A stretch of DNA of 64,000 nucleotides from Leifsonia sp. 466MF (GTDB lineage Bacteria > Actinomycetota > Actinomycetes > Actinomycetales > Microbacteriaceae), in the NCBI RefSeq assembly GCF_900100265.1, contig NZ_LT629696.1, positions 3,534,001 through 3,598,000 on the forward strand. The letters run 5' to 3'. The translations under genes were made by a program, and so were the position numbers. Under the pieces are notes generated by a model that was not told where the DNA came from, did not search any database, and saw nothing but the letters and a program-made list of their open reading frames with translations. Position 1 is the first letter of the stretch. Each line of letters begins with the position of its first letter. Below are positions 10,217-18,205 of this stretch, piece after piece.

Positions 10217-11236
10217 ATGGTGCGCATGGATGCCGTCGACGCGCTGAACGAGATCGCCTTCTGGCTGGAGCGGGAGCTCGCCCCGAGCTTCAAAGTGCAG
10301 GCCTTCCGCCGCGCGGCAGCCACGATCGCGCCCTTCGACCAGGAGGAGCTCGCCGCGCGGGTCGCCGACGGCAGGCTCAAGCGCACCAAGGGCATCGGCG
10401 ACCGTACCTTCCAGGTCATCGCGCAGGCGGTGGAGGGCAGCGTACCGGACTACCTGGCCGACCTGCGCGAGCGCAACGCACAGCCCCTCGAGACGGCAGG
10501 CGCGGACCTGCTCGCCCAGCTCCGAGGCGATCTGCACAGCCACACCGAGTGGTCGGACGGCACGGTCCCGATCGAGGTCATGGCCGCGGCCGCCGCGACG
10601 CTCGGCCGCGAGTACCAGGCGATCACCGACCACTCCCCCACGCTCACGGTGGCGAGCGGCCTCAGCGCCGAGCGCCTGGAGGAGCAGCTGGACGTCATCG
10701 CAAGACTCGACACCGGCTCCGTGACCCTGCTCCGCGGGATCGAGGTCGACATCCTCGAGGACGGCACACTCGATCAGACGCCCGACCTGCTGGACCGATT
10801 GGATGTGGTGGTCGGCAGTGTCCACTCCAAGCTCCGCTCCGACAAGCGGACGATGACGAAGCGCATGCTGGGCGGCATCCGCGACCCGCACACGAACGTC
10901 CTCGGCCACTGCACCGGCCGCCTGGTGCAGGGCTCGCGCGGCACCCGGCCGCCGTCGGAGTTCGATGCGGATGCGGTGTTCGCAGCGTGCGTCGAGAACC
11001 AGGTCGCCGTCGAGATCAACTCGCGGCCGGAACGTCAGGACCCGCCGGACGACCTCATCCAGCGCGCCCTCGACGCGGGATGCTTCTTCTCGATCGACAC
11101 GGACGCGCACGCACCCGGCCAGCTCGACTTTCTCGCGTACGGCGCAGCGCGCGCCGCCGCGAACGGCGTTCCCGCCGACAGAATCATCACGACCTGGCCG
11201 CTGGACCGCCTGCGCACCTGGCTCGCCAAGTCCTGA
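10217..11236 (+). CDS. PHP-domain phosphoesterase with HhH region (PolX C-terminal type)
   Basis: A 339-aa protein. The first 80 residues are a helix-hairpin-helix-like region (RLKRTKGIGDRTFQVIAQAV near 55-75), and the remainder is a PHP metal-dependent phosphoesterase domain with GDLHSHTEWSDG near 98-109, ITDHS near 137, GIEVDIL near 175, SVHSK near 205, HCTGR near 232 and SIDTDAH near 290. This is the C-terminal half of bacterial family X polymerases without the polymerase. It may be a nuclease or phosphatase acting on DNA ends; histidinol phosphatase is less likely. ATG 10217 has CACGGT six bases upstream (leaderless layout); GTG 10220 or ATG 10226 are alternatives. Confidence 0.82.
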   Translation: MVRMDAVDALNEIAFWLERELAPSFKVQAFRRAAATIAPFDQEELAARVADGRLKRTKGIGDRTFQVIAQAVEGSVPDYLADLRERNAQPLETAGADLLAQLRGDLHSHTEWSDGTVPIEVMAAAAATLGREYQAITDHSPTLTVASGLSAERLEEQLDVIARLDTGSVTLLRGIEVDILEDGTLDQTPDLLDRLDVVVGSVHSKLRSDKRTMTKRMLGGIRDPHTNVLGHCTGRLVQGSRGTRPPSEFDADAVFAACVENQVAVEINSRPERQDPPDDLIQRALDAGCFFSIDTDAHAPGQLDFLAYGAARAAANGVPADRIITTWPLDRLRTWLAKS

Positions 11237-11257
11237 CGCCGCACCCCGCCCATCCCG

Positions 11258-11320
11258 CGTCGAAGTGCACGTAGTGGCGGCTATCCCGGCGGAATAGCCA
11301 CCACTACGTGCACCTCGACG
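11258..11320. terminator. long inverted repeat between convergent genes (copy B type)
   Basis: Arms of 27 bases (11258-11284, 11294-11320) match at 25 of 27 positions with a 9-base loop; outer ends are CGTCGA. It fills the gap between the convergent PHP and lysozyme-like genes and should terminate both. There is no T-run. The outer CGTCGA and the GTGCAC element are shared with the hairpins at 7151 and 26927, but the rest of the stem differs. Confidence 0.7.
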
Positions 11321-11326
11321 AGGGGG

Positions 11327-12118
11327 TCAGAGCCCCCAGGCGGAGGCGGGAGCCTGCACGATCTCGACTGGGCGCGTGCTCCAGTGCGTGCCGTTGCCGT
11401 AGTGGCTGGTCGCCCAGGGCGAGGCCCAGATCGCGGCGGCGGTCGCATCGGCGGAGGTGCCGGCTTCGAACCCGGCCACGATGTCCGGGTAGCCGCGCTG
11501 CAGGTTCTTCGCGCAGTACTCGGCGGCGGTGATCAGGTCCGGGTAGCTGCCGAGGCCCGCTCCACCGCCCGACCCGTAGCCGTTGTTGAGAGGATTGTTA
11601 CGGTTCCACCAGTCCGGCGGACCGTTCTCCTGGCGCATCCAGCGCAGCATCACCGTCACGTTCGCGTCGGTCTGCGGCCAGCCGCCGAACATCAGCACCA
11701 GCTTCGCCCAGGCCTCGTTGGTGCCGACGCGGGCGAGCGTCTGCAGCCCGTCGGTCGCGCTCAGGTTCTCGCGGTTGACGACGGGGGCGGCGATCGTCGC
11801 ATCCACCAGCAGCTCCTGGGCGGGCGCCGGTGCAGCCGCGGCGGCCGCAGTCGAGCCGGACGCGCCGTCACCCGGCGCGAGCGTCGTCGACGGCGCGACG
11901 AGGAGGGTGGATGCGAGCGCGTCATCCGTCGGAACGATCGAGAATCCGCACACCAGGCCGATGACCGCGAGGCTCACGCCGATGCGGTGCTGAAGCGGCA
12001 GCAGGGGGCGTCTCCGCGACCTCGGCAGCCGGATCCGCACGCGCTGCGTCGGCACAGCGGCGCGACGGCCTGCCGAGCGGCGGCCGCGGGAACGACGGGG
12101 GGCGGATGCGGAATGCAT
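11327..12118 (-). CDS. membrane-anchored lysozyme-like protein
   Basis: A 263-aa protein with a very Arg-rich cytoplasmic N-terminus (about 1-50), one hydrophobic anchor or uncleaved signal (GVSLAVIGLVCGFSIV, near 55-75), an Ala/Thr/Pro linker, and a C-terminal domain of about 150 residues. That domain has MLRWMRQENGPPDWWNRNNP and a second block ending SPWATSHYGNGTHW, a pattern I associate with lysozyme-like or phage endolysin-type glycan hydrolases; the candidate catalytic Glu is in RQENG. This is a recognition by pattern only and could be wrong. The ATG starts the Arg-rich segment; no good ribosome site is seen, and TACCCT lies nine bases upstream. Cell-wall remodelling outside the membrane is the likely role. 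Confidence 0.55.
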   Translation of the reverse strand: MHSASAPRRSRGRRSAGRRAAVPTQRVRIRLPRSRRRPLLPLQHRIGVSLAVIGLVCGFSIVPTDDALASTLLVAPSTTLAPGDGASGSTAAAAAAPAPAQELLVDATIAAPVVNRENLSATDGLQTLARVGTNEAWAKLVLMFGGWPQTDANVTVMLRWMRQENGPPDWWNRNNPLNNGYGSGGGAGLGSYPDLITAAEYCAKNLQRGYPDIVAGFEAGTSADATAAAIWASPWATSHYGNGTHWSTRPVEIVQAPASAWGL

Positions 12119-12164
12119 ACCCGACGAAGGGTACCAGCGTCCCGCTGAATCGCCACCGGGAGTT

Positions 12165-12671
12165 CTAGCCGGTGACCTCGTTGAGGCGGCCGAGCAGCTC
12201 CGCCAGGCGACGCACATCCTTCTCGCCCCAACGCCGGAGACCCCGGTACAGCGTCGCCTGGTCGGCGGCGCGCACCTCGTTGACCTTCTCGATGGCCTCG
12301 GGCGTCGCCGCGATGAAGCTGGCCCGTCGGTCGGTCGGGTCGGTCTTGCGCTCGATGAAGCCCATGTCCTCCAGCAGCTTCACCTGCCGGCTGATCACGC
12401 TCTTGTCGGTGTAGAGCGTGGCGGCGAGGGCTCCGGCGTGGATGGGGCCGCTGCGCACGATCGTCGTCAGCAGTTTGTAGCTTCCCGGCTGCAGGTCCGG
12501 GTGGATGCGGACCGCACGGTCGCGCATGGCCGTGCCGACCTGGTTGAACAGCCGGGTGAACTGCTCCTCCACCTCGGAGATGGCCGCGTCGCTCGCCGGT
12601 TCCGGGGCGGCGGGAAGGGTGGCGGCGGAGCCCGCCGCCACCCGATCCGTGTTGTCCATGGCCGCGATCAT
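12165..12671 (-). CDS. MarR-family transcriptional regulator
   Basis: A 168-aa winged-helix protein. After about 30 disordered residues, the MarR fold is clear: LQPGSYKLLTTIVRSGPIHA, the recognition helix region YTDKSVISRQVKLLEDMGFI near 95-114, and the wing KTDPTDRRASFIAATP. It begins 11 bases after the stop of the MFS exporter on the same strand and is probably co-transcribed with it, giving a regulator-exporter pair. GACGGT sits six bases before the ATG, so it may also have its own weak leaderless promoter; an in-frame ATG four codons later is an alternative start. Its operator is not identified; the twin palindrome in front of the exporter could serve either this protein or the divergent TetR protein. 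Confidence 0.88.
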   Translation of the reverse strand: MIAAMDNTDRVAAGSAATLPAAPEPASDAAISEVEEQFTRLFNQVGTAMRDRAVRIHPDLQPGSYKLLTTIVRSGPIHAGALAATLYTDKSVISRQVKLLEDMGFIERKTDPTDRRASFIAATPEAIEKVNEVRAADQATLYRGLRRWGEKDVRRLAELLGRLNEVTG

Positions 12672-12682
12672 AACGTGACCGT

Positions 12683-14401
12683 CTAGCGACCGTTCCCAGC
12701 CGGGCTGTCGCCGTCGCCGGCTCGCCGGACCGCGGCGACCGAACCGGTGGCCGGGGCGCCGATCAGGGCTTCCGCGACCTCCACCGCGTTCTCCTCCGCG
12801 GCCTCGAGCGGCGTCTCGCCGTTCTCCTCGCGCATCCGCTCGATGGCGGTCTTGCTGCCGAGCTTGATGTTCGGGAGGAAGAGGATGGCGATGACGGAGA
12901 TGATCGCGAGCGGGACGGCGACCAGGAAGATGTCGGCGACGGCCTGGCCGTAGACCGACTCGACGATGGTCCGGATCGGCACCGGGAGGGTGTTGACCTC
13001 GGGGAGCGTCCCGCTCTGCAGCGACTTGGCGGCGGCGACGCCCTTCGCGCCGAGCTTGCCGACGGCGGTCAGCAGCTCCTGGTGGCGGTCGGCCATCATG
13101 TCCTTCACCGCGGTGCCCAGGATGGATCCCATCACCGAGACGCCGATGGTGCCGCCGAGGCTGCGGAAGAACGCGACGTTCGAGCTGGCGGCGCCGAGCT
13201 GGTCCGGGCGGACCGTGTTCTGGACGATGAGCACCAGGTTCTGCATGACCATGCCGACGCCGGCGCCGAGCACGAGCATGTAGAGGGAGACGAGCCCGTA
13301 GTTCGTGTCGTACTCGATGGTGCTCATCAGGTACAGGCCGGCGGTGAGCAGCACGGACCCGGCGATCATGAAGCCCTTCCACTTGCCGAACCGGCTGATC
13401 AGGTTGCCCACGATCATCGAGGAGAGCAGCAGTCCGAGGATCATCGGCAGCGTCAGCAGACCGGACTCCGTCGGCGTCGCGCCGCGGGCGAGCTGCATGT
13501 ACTGACCGAGGAAGACGGACGTGCCGAACATGGCGACACCGACCGAGATCGACGCGATGACGGCGAGCGTGAACGTACGGTTCTTGAACATCCCGAGCGG
13601 GATGATCGGCTCCTTCACGACGAGCTCTGTCACGATCGTCGCGACGATGAGCGCGATCGAGCCTCCGACCATCCACATGGTCTCGGCGCTCCACCAGTCG
13701 AAGTTCTTGCCCGCGAGCGATACCCAGATGAGCAGGAGCGAGACGCCGGCCGCGAGGAAGATCGCGCCGAGGTAGTCGATGCGCACCTTCCGCGCCGGAC
13801 GCTTCGGCAGGCGAAGCGTGAACTGGAGCAGGATGATCGCGACCACCGCGACGGGCACGCCGACGAAGAAGTTCCAGCGCCAGCCGATCGAGTCGGTCAG
13901 CAGGCCGCCGATCAGCGGGCCGCCGACCGTTCCGACGGCCATGACACCGCCGAACAGGCCCATGTACCGGCCGCGCTCCCGCGGGCTGATGATGTCGGCC
14001 ATGATGATCTGGCTCAGAGCCGTCAGGCCGCCGGCGCCGAGGCCCTGGACCACGCGGAAGCCGATGAGCATGTTGGTGTCCTGCGAGAAGCCGGCCATCG
14101 CGGAGCCCGCGACGAAGATCACGAGGGCGAGCTGGATGAGCAGCTTGCGGTTGAGCAGGTCGGCGAGCTTGCCCCAGATGGGCGTCGACACCGTGGTGGC
14201 GAGCAGCGTGCTGGTGACGACCCAGGTGTAGGCGGTCTGGTCGCCGTGCAGTTCGGAGATGATCCGCGGCATCGAGGTCGACACGACCGTGCCCGCGAGG
14301 ATCGAGACGAACATCCCGAGCAGGAGTCCGGAGAGGGATTCGAGCACCTGCCGGTGCGACATCACGACCGGTGACCCATCCCTGGAGAGCGTTGTTGACA
14401 T
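12683..14401 (-). CDS. DHA2-type MFS drug exporter, 14 TM
   Basis: A 572-aa proton-coupled exporter of the 14-helix EmrB/QacA group. Motif A-like GKLADLLNRKLL and motif C-like GGVMAVGTVGGPLIGG are present, as is the RVVQGLGAGGL stretch. A long cytoplasmic C-terminus rich in Glu and Ala (about the last 50 residues) follows the last helix. The start was set at the ATG preceded by AAGGA six bases upstream; an in-frame ATG 39 bases further up lies inside the -10 region of the promoter and is rejected. It faces a TetR gene over two palindromes and is followed by a MarR gene, so two regulators may control it. Substrates cannot be told from sequence. Confidence 0.92.
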   Translation of the reverse strand: MSTTLSRDGSPVVMSHRQVLESLSGLLLGMFVSILAGTVVSTSMPRIISELHGDQTAYTWVVTSTLLATTVSTPIWGKLADLLNRKLLIQLALVIFVAGSAMAGFSQDTNMLIGFRVVQGLGAGGLTALSQIIMADIISPRERGRYMGLFGGVMAVGTVGGPLIGGLLTDSIGWRWNFFVGVPVAVVAIILLQFTLRLPKRPARKVRIDYLGAIFLAAGVSLLLIWVSLAGKNFDWWSAETMWMVGGSIALIVATIVTELVVKEPIIPLGMFKNRTFTLAVIASISVGVAMFGTSVFLGQYMQLARGATPTESGLLTLPMILGLLLSSMIVGNLISRFGKWKGFMIAGSVLLTAGLYLMSTIEYDTNYGLVSLYMLVLGAGVGMVMQNLVLIVQNTVRPDQLGAASSNVAFFRSLGGTIGVSVMGSILGTAVKDMMADRHQELLTAVGKLGAKGVAAAKSLQSGTLPEVNTLPVPIRTIVESVYGQAVADIFLVAVPLAIISVIAILFLPNIKLGSKTAIERMREENGETPLEAAEENAVEVAEALIGAPATGSVAAVRRAGDGDSPAGNGR

Positions 14402-14419
14402 GTGGATCCTTCGCACGAT

Positions 14420-14467
14420 TGGTTGACGACGATCAACCATATATAATTAGGTGACCAAAGTCAACTA
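14420..14467. promoter_or_regulatory. twin operator and promoter between MFS exporter and tetR
   Basis: Two palindromes with the same architecture lie 28 bases apart centre to centre: TGGTTGA-N6-TCAACCA (14420-14439, perfect) and TAGGTGA-N6-TCAACTA (14448-14467, six of seven paired). For the exporter on the minus strand they bracket a near-consensus promoter: TTGACT (14459-14464), a 17-base spacer and TATGGT (14436-14441). A plus-strand TATAAT at 14442-14447 could serve tetR. Occupation of both sites would block the exporter promoter. This is the most AT-rich stretch of the neighbourhood. Confidence 0.75.
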
Positions 14468-14476
14468 ACAACGTAC

Positions 14477-15151
14477 ATGACTGCAAAATTTCCTTCTATG
14501 CAAACTTCAACAACCGACGGCCTCCGCGAGCGCAAGAAGGCCCAGGTCAGAGCCGACCTCGAACGCGCCACCCTGGAACTCGCGCTCGAGCGCGACCTCG
14601 ACGAGGTGACGGTCGACGAGATCTGTGCGCGCGTTCCGGTCTCCCACCGCACCTTCTTCAATTACTTCGACACGAAGGAGGACGCGCTCTTCGACGTGCG
14701 GCGCGCGTGGGGCGACCCGGTGTGGATCGGCCGCCGCCTGACCGACGCGTACCGGGGAAGCGTCGTCGCCGCCCTCGTCGACACCCTGTTCACCGCATCG
14801 CTCCCGGACGAGCAGGATGCGGAACTCCGCGAGGCGCGCATGCTCATCGCCGCGCGTCACTCCGGCCTCCTCCGGCGCCGTCTCGGACGGTTCGACGACC
14901 TGCGGTCGGGACTCGTCTCCGCCGTCGCCGCGTTCCTGACGGACGTCAGCCGGGACGACGACGATACGCCCCGCCCAGCCCCGGACGGAGAGGACGCCGC
15001 CGCTCGCGCCGAGCTGCTCGTCGTCGCGTGCATCGCCGCCATCCGCATCGCCGTCCGCGAATGGGCCGAGGCGGGCGGGGACGGCTCCGCCGCCGAGGTC
15101 GCCGACCGCGCCGTGGCGATCACGCGGTCGGTCGCACCGTTCGTCCGCTGA
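14477..15151 (+). CDS. TetR-family transcriptional regulator
   Basis: A 224-aa regulator. The N-terminal helix-turn-helix is typical: LRERKKAQVRADLERATLEL followed by TVDEICARVPVSHRTFFNYF near 45-64. The ligand-binding part after residue 80 is not assignable. It is divergent from the DHA2 exporter with the twin palindrome between, the standard layout of a local repressor that senses the exported compound. Two ATG codons (14477 and 14498) are possible starts; no ribosome site is obvious at either, and the first seven codons are unusually AT-rich. I keep the upstream one because the TATAAT hexamer leaves a short leader. Confidence 0.9.
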   Translation: MTAKFPSMQTSTTDGLRERKKAQVRADLERATLELALERDLDEVTVDEICARVPVSHRTFFNYFDTKEDALFDVRRAWGDPVWIGRRLTDAYRGSVVAALVDTLFTASLPDEQDAELREARMLIAARHSGLLRRRLGRFDDLRSGLVSAVAAFLTDVSRDDDDTPRPAPDGEDAAARAELLVVACIAAIRIAVREWAEAGGDGSAAEVADRAVAITRSVAPFVR

Positions 15152-15217
15152 GCGTCTTCACACCGTCGGGCGGCGGACGTCCAGTCTTCGCGCGCGGCCG
15201 CTCCCTACGCTGAGGGG

Positions 15218-15883
15218 ATGCACTCGCGGCGACAGACCTCGTGGGCCCTGCGCGCCCCGGCCCACTGGATCGTCTGGACCGTCGTCCTCTTCGCGGTCAC
15301 GATCGGCCTCGGCTTCGCTGCGAAGGCGTTGCCCGCACTGCGCTTCGACGGTCTCGACGCGGCCGTGAACCGGGTCAACTCCCCCCTGCTCGACGACGCC
15401 GCCCTGCTGCTCGACCGCCTCGACCATCCCGTCGTGGTGGCGGCGATCCTCGTCGTCGTGTTCGTCATCCTGCTGTTCGCGGTCGGATGGCGCCGAGCGC
15501 TGGGCGCGTGCGTCGTCACAGGCGCCGGCTGGCTGACCACGCTGGTCGTCAAGACGGTCGTCGCCCAGCCGCGGCCGTCCACCGCCGACCTGACCCACGT
15601 CCTGCACATCTCGCCGGCGACGCTCAGCTACCCCAGCGGGCACGTGGTCTTCGCCGCGGCGCTCGTGACAGCCCTGGCCATGGTGTGCCGTGCGGGGCTC
15701 CCCCGAGCCATCGTGGTCGTCGTGGGCGCCGTGTTCGTGCTGGCCGTCGCCTGGTCGCGACTCTATGTCGGCGTCCACTACGGCACGGATGTCGTGGGCG
15801 GCGTGCTGAACGGTGTCGCCGGCGCCGTGCTCTTCGCCGGTCTCTGGAACCTGGCGACGCGCGGCCGCCGCCGCACGCGCTGA
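15218..15883 (+). CDS. PAP2-family membrane phosphatase
   Basis: A 221-aa integral membrane protein with about six helices. The three PAP2 signatures are present: KTVVAQPRP near 112, YPSGH near 139 with the catalytic His, and SRLYVGVHYGTDVVGG near 178-193. It dephosphorylates a lipid phosphate such as phosphatidic acid, phosphatidylglycerol phosphate or undecaprenyl diphosphate at the outer face of the membrane; which one cannot be told. TACGCT stands exactly six bases before the ATG (leaderless layout), with GAGGGG filling the gap. Next to the large sigma-LamG gene, but separated from it by 195 bases rich in inverted repeats. Confidence 0.88.
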   Translation: MHSRRQTSWALRAPAHWIVWTVVLFAVTIGLGFAAKALPALRFDGLDAAVNRVNSPLLDDAALLLDRLDHPVVVAAILVVVFVILLFAVGWRRALGACVVTGAGWLTTLVVKTVVAQPRPSTADLTHVLHISPATLSYPSGHVVFAAALVTALAMVCRAGLPRAIVVVVGAVFVLAVAWSRLYVGVHYGTDVVGGVLNGVAGAVLFAGLWNLATRGRRRTR

Positions 15884-15953
15884 CCGGGCGGGTCGTCCGA
15901 CCTACGCAGTCTCTCCGCAGTCCGACGGTCCCGTGACCGCGGGGACGGGCGGG

Positions 15954-16046
15954 ATGGTGGTGCCACACCATCCTCGATCGACGACGAAGAACTTTCTTTC
16001 TTCGATCGCGTCATGATCCGCAATTCACTGCGTCCAAGTCAGTGAA
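15954..16046. promoter_or_regulatory. three successive inverted repeats upstream of the sigma-LamG gene
   Basis: In the 195-base gap before the sigma fusion gene there are ATGGTG-N6-CACCAT (15954-15971), CGAAGAA-N6-TTCTTCG (15985-16004) and TTCACTG-N9-CAGTGAA (16024-16046), all with perfect arms. The middle one has a pyrimidine-rich loop and could end the PAP2 transcript. The third lies 33 bases before the ATG, where an operator or leader hairpin would act. No clear ECF-type -35 GGAAC was found. Confidence 0.5.
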
Positions 16047-16078
16047 CGCCCGTACCGCTATTCAAGGACCCGACCCTT

Positions 16079-18007
16079 ATGACCGGTGAACTCGACGACC
16101 TCTCCGACGCCGACCTGATCGTCCTCGCACGAGACGGAGACACGCTCGCCTACGGCGTGCTCTGGAAGCGGCATTGGCAGGCCGGCCGCGCCATGGCGGC
16201 CTCCATCACCGGCCGGTTCGACCCCGACGATCTCGCGTCGGAGGCGTTCGCGCGCATCCTGACCTCGCTCGGCCGCGGCAAGGGCCCTACCTCGGGATTC
16301 CGCTCCTACCTCGCCACAACGGTCCGCAACGTGGCCATCGACTGGTCGCGCCGCAAGACGACGCCGAACATCGAAGACGCCGACGTCATCGAAGACTGGA
16401 CCTTCAGCGAGGTCACCGCCCTCGAGCGGATGGACCGGCAGACGATGGCGAAGGCGTTCTACGCCCTGCCCGACAAGTGGCAGGAAGTGCTCTGGTACAC
16501 CGAGATCGAAGACATGGCGCCTCGTGAGGTGGCGCCGCTCATGGGCCTCAACGCCAACGCGGTCTCCGCACTCGCACTCCGCGCACGTGAAGGGCTCCGG
16601 CAGTCCTGGATCAACGCCCACCTGGCGAGCGCACCGACCGAGGACCCGATCCACGCGTGGACGCTGAAGAAGCTCGGCCCGTTCGTTCGAGGGCGCCTCG
16701 CCAAGGCCGACCGCCGCAAGGTGACGCAGCACCTCGACGCCTGCGAGCGCTGCGCGGACGCCGCCTCCGAGGCCGACCGCGTCGGCTCGCGGATCGCTCT
16801 CGGAATCCTGCCCCTGTTCCTGGGGCTCGCCGGCGCGACCGCGTACCTCTCGACGATCGGCGGATCGGGAACCGCCGTCGCGGCGACGCTCACCGAGACG
16901 ACGCCGGCCGGTCAGGTGGCCACCGATCCGGCGGCCACCGTCCGCGCCGGCCGGCTGCGGCAGCTGTCGAGCGCGGCGACGGGTAGTTCGAAGGCCGGGA
17001 TGGCCGCCGTCGCGGCCAGTGTGGTGGCGGCGGCAGCCCTGACCTGCGGGGTGGTCGTCGCCGCACCCGGGTCGGAGCTCGCCGCGGCCGAGACCGGGAG
17101 CGGCTCCACGTCCGGCTCGCAGAGCGCGGGCGGCGACGGGCCCGACCGCGTGGCCGAGACGTCACGTCCCACGCCGGAGCAGAAGGCTCAACTCAAGCCG
17201 GAGGCACCCGCGACGGGCGTCGTGCCCGTTCCGGCTCCTGATGGCGACGGCAGCACTCCGCCGGTGGTCGACTCTCCGATCACCGAGCCCATCGTCCCCG
17301 TGGCTCCGAGCGGGCCCGGCGCCGAGGCGCCGGTGCTCCCGCCGGACGCAGCCCCCGCGCCCGCTCCGCAGGGCTGCGTCGCCGCCATCCAGGCGATCCC
17401 GGCGGCCGACACGCTGCTTGCGTACCGACTGGACGACGAGTCCGGAGCCCGCATCGCGACGGACCTCGTCCACGGGAGCACCGCACGCTATGCGGGACAC
17501 CCCGGCGCGGGCGAGTGGAACTTGACGGACGAGACGCTTCGGCAGCCCGTCGACCGGTTCACCATCCAGATCTGGTTCCAGGCGACCGAGGGCGGCGGCC
17601 GGCTGCTGGGGTTCAGCGGATCGAGCGACGGTGTCTCGGCGTACTACGACCGCCACCTGTTCCTGACGGACGACGGCCGTCTGGTGTTCGGTGTCTTCCC
17701 GGAGGCCGTCCGAACCGTGACCTCCACATCCAGCTACACCGATGGCCGCTGGCACCAGGCCACCGCGACGTTGTCGGACGACGGCATGGCGCTGTACGTC
17801 GACGGCGAGCGGGTCGCTCACGACGGCTCCGTCACGCAGGCGCACGCGTTTCCCGGCCATTGGCGCATCGGAGCCGACAACCTCGACAACTGGGGGCCAG
17901 AGACGCCGTCCGCACGGCAGATCACGGGGAGCCTCGCCTTCGCGGCCGTCTACGGCGTCCCGCTGTCTGCCGAGCAGGTGCGCGCCCAATGGAAGCTGTG
18001 CAGCTGA
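16079..18007 (+). CDS. ECF sigma factor fused to zinc-finger anti-sigma, membrane segments and LamG domain
   Basis: A 642-aa one-protein signalling chain. Residues 8-95 are sigma region 2 (DPDDLASEAFARILTSL, RSYLATTVRNVAIDW) and about 130-185 region 4 (LPDKWQEVLWYTEIEDMAP then NANAVSALALRAREGLRQ). Next comes H218-X3-C222-X2-C225, the zinc-associated anti-sigma signature, with PFVRGRLAKADRRKVTQH before it. Two hydrophobic stretches follow (about 238-262 and 302-325), then a long Pro/Ala/Val linker, and from about 455 a LamG/concanavalin-like domain (FTIQIWFQATEGGGRLLGFS, DGRWHQATATLSDDGMALYV). Sigma proteins with C-terminal extensions are known in Actinobacteria, so the general idea is not new; the particular tail here implies glycan or envelope sensing. 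If both hydrophobic stretches span, LamG would be cytoplasmic, so one may not. AAGGA lies ten bases before the ATG. Confidence 0.88.
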   Translation: MTGELDDLSDADLIVLARDGDTLAYGVLWKRHWQAGRAMAASITGRFDPDDLASEAFARILTSLGRGKGPTSGFRSYLATTVRNVAIDWSRRKTTPNIEDADVIEDWTFSEVTALERMDRQTMAKAFYALPDKWQEVLWYTEIEDMAPREVAPLMGLNANAVSALALRAREGLRQSWINAHLASAPTEDPIHAWTLKKLGPFVRGRLAKADRRKVTQHLDACERCADAASEADRVGSRIALGILPLFLGLAGATAYLSTIGGSGTAVAATLTETTPAGQVATDPAATVRAGRLRQLSSAATGSSKAGMAAVAASVVAAAALTCGVVVAAPGSELAAAETGSGSTSGSQSAGGDGPDRVAETSRPTPEQKAQLKPEAPATGVVPVPAPDGDGSTPPVVDSPITEPIVPVAPSGPGAEAPVLPPDAAPAPAPQGCVAAIQAIPAADTLLAYRLDDESGARIATDLVHGSTARYAGHPGAGEWNLTDETLRQPVDRFTIQIWFQATEGGGRLLGFSGSSDGVSAYYDRHLFLTDDGRLVFGVFPEAVRTVTSTSSYTDGRWHQATATLSDDGMALYVDGERVAHDGSVTQAHAFPGHWRIGADNLDNWGPETPSARQITGSLAFAAVYGVPLSAEQVRAQWKLCS

Positions 18008-18205
18008 GTTCGTCGCGTCACGATCGCTCGGCAACAACGTCTACATAAGCGGAGAGCGCGTCATCGGGCTTCGCGCGTCTCCACCGGAGCGCCCCCTATG
18101 GGCCTCCCTTTCGGAGTGGCTCGGCCCGCTCGTCGGGTATCGAACCGGCCGGGCCGCTCCGTCACAACACACCGCAACGTGCCGACGAGAGGACGCGACG
18201 ACGAG

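Noticed and set aside
11360-12150. Plus-strand frame opposite the lysozyme-like gene
   Set aside because: Compositional artefact; the minus-strand frame has an anchor helix and the conserved WWNRNNP region.
12738-13694. Upstream extension of the MarR frame through the MFS gene
   Set aside because: The extension is antisense-like, Arg/His-rich reading of the MFS coding sequence in another frame; MarR homology starts at about 12600.
14402-14440. Earlier ATG (14440) for the DHA2 exporter
   Set aside because: It lies in the promoter -10 region and between operators, while the ATG at 14401 has AAGGA at good spacing.
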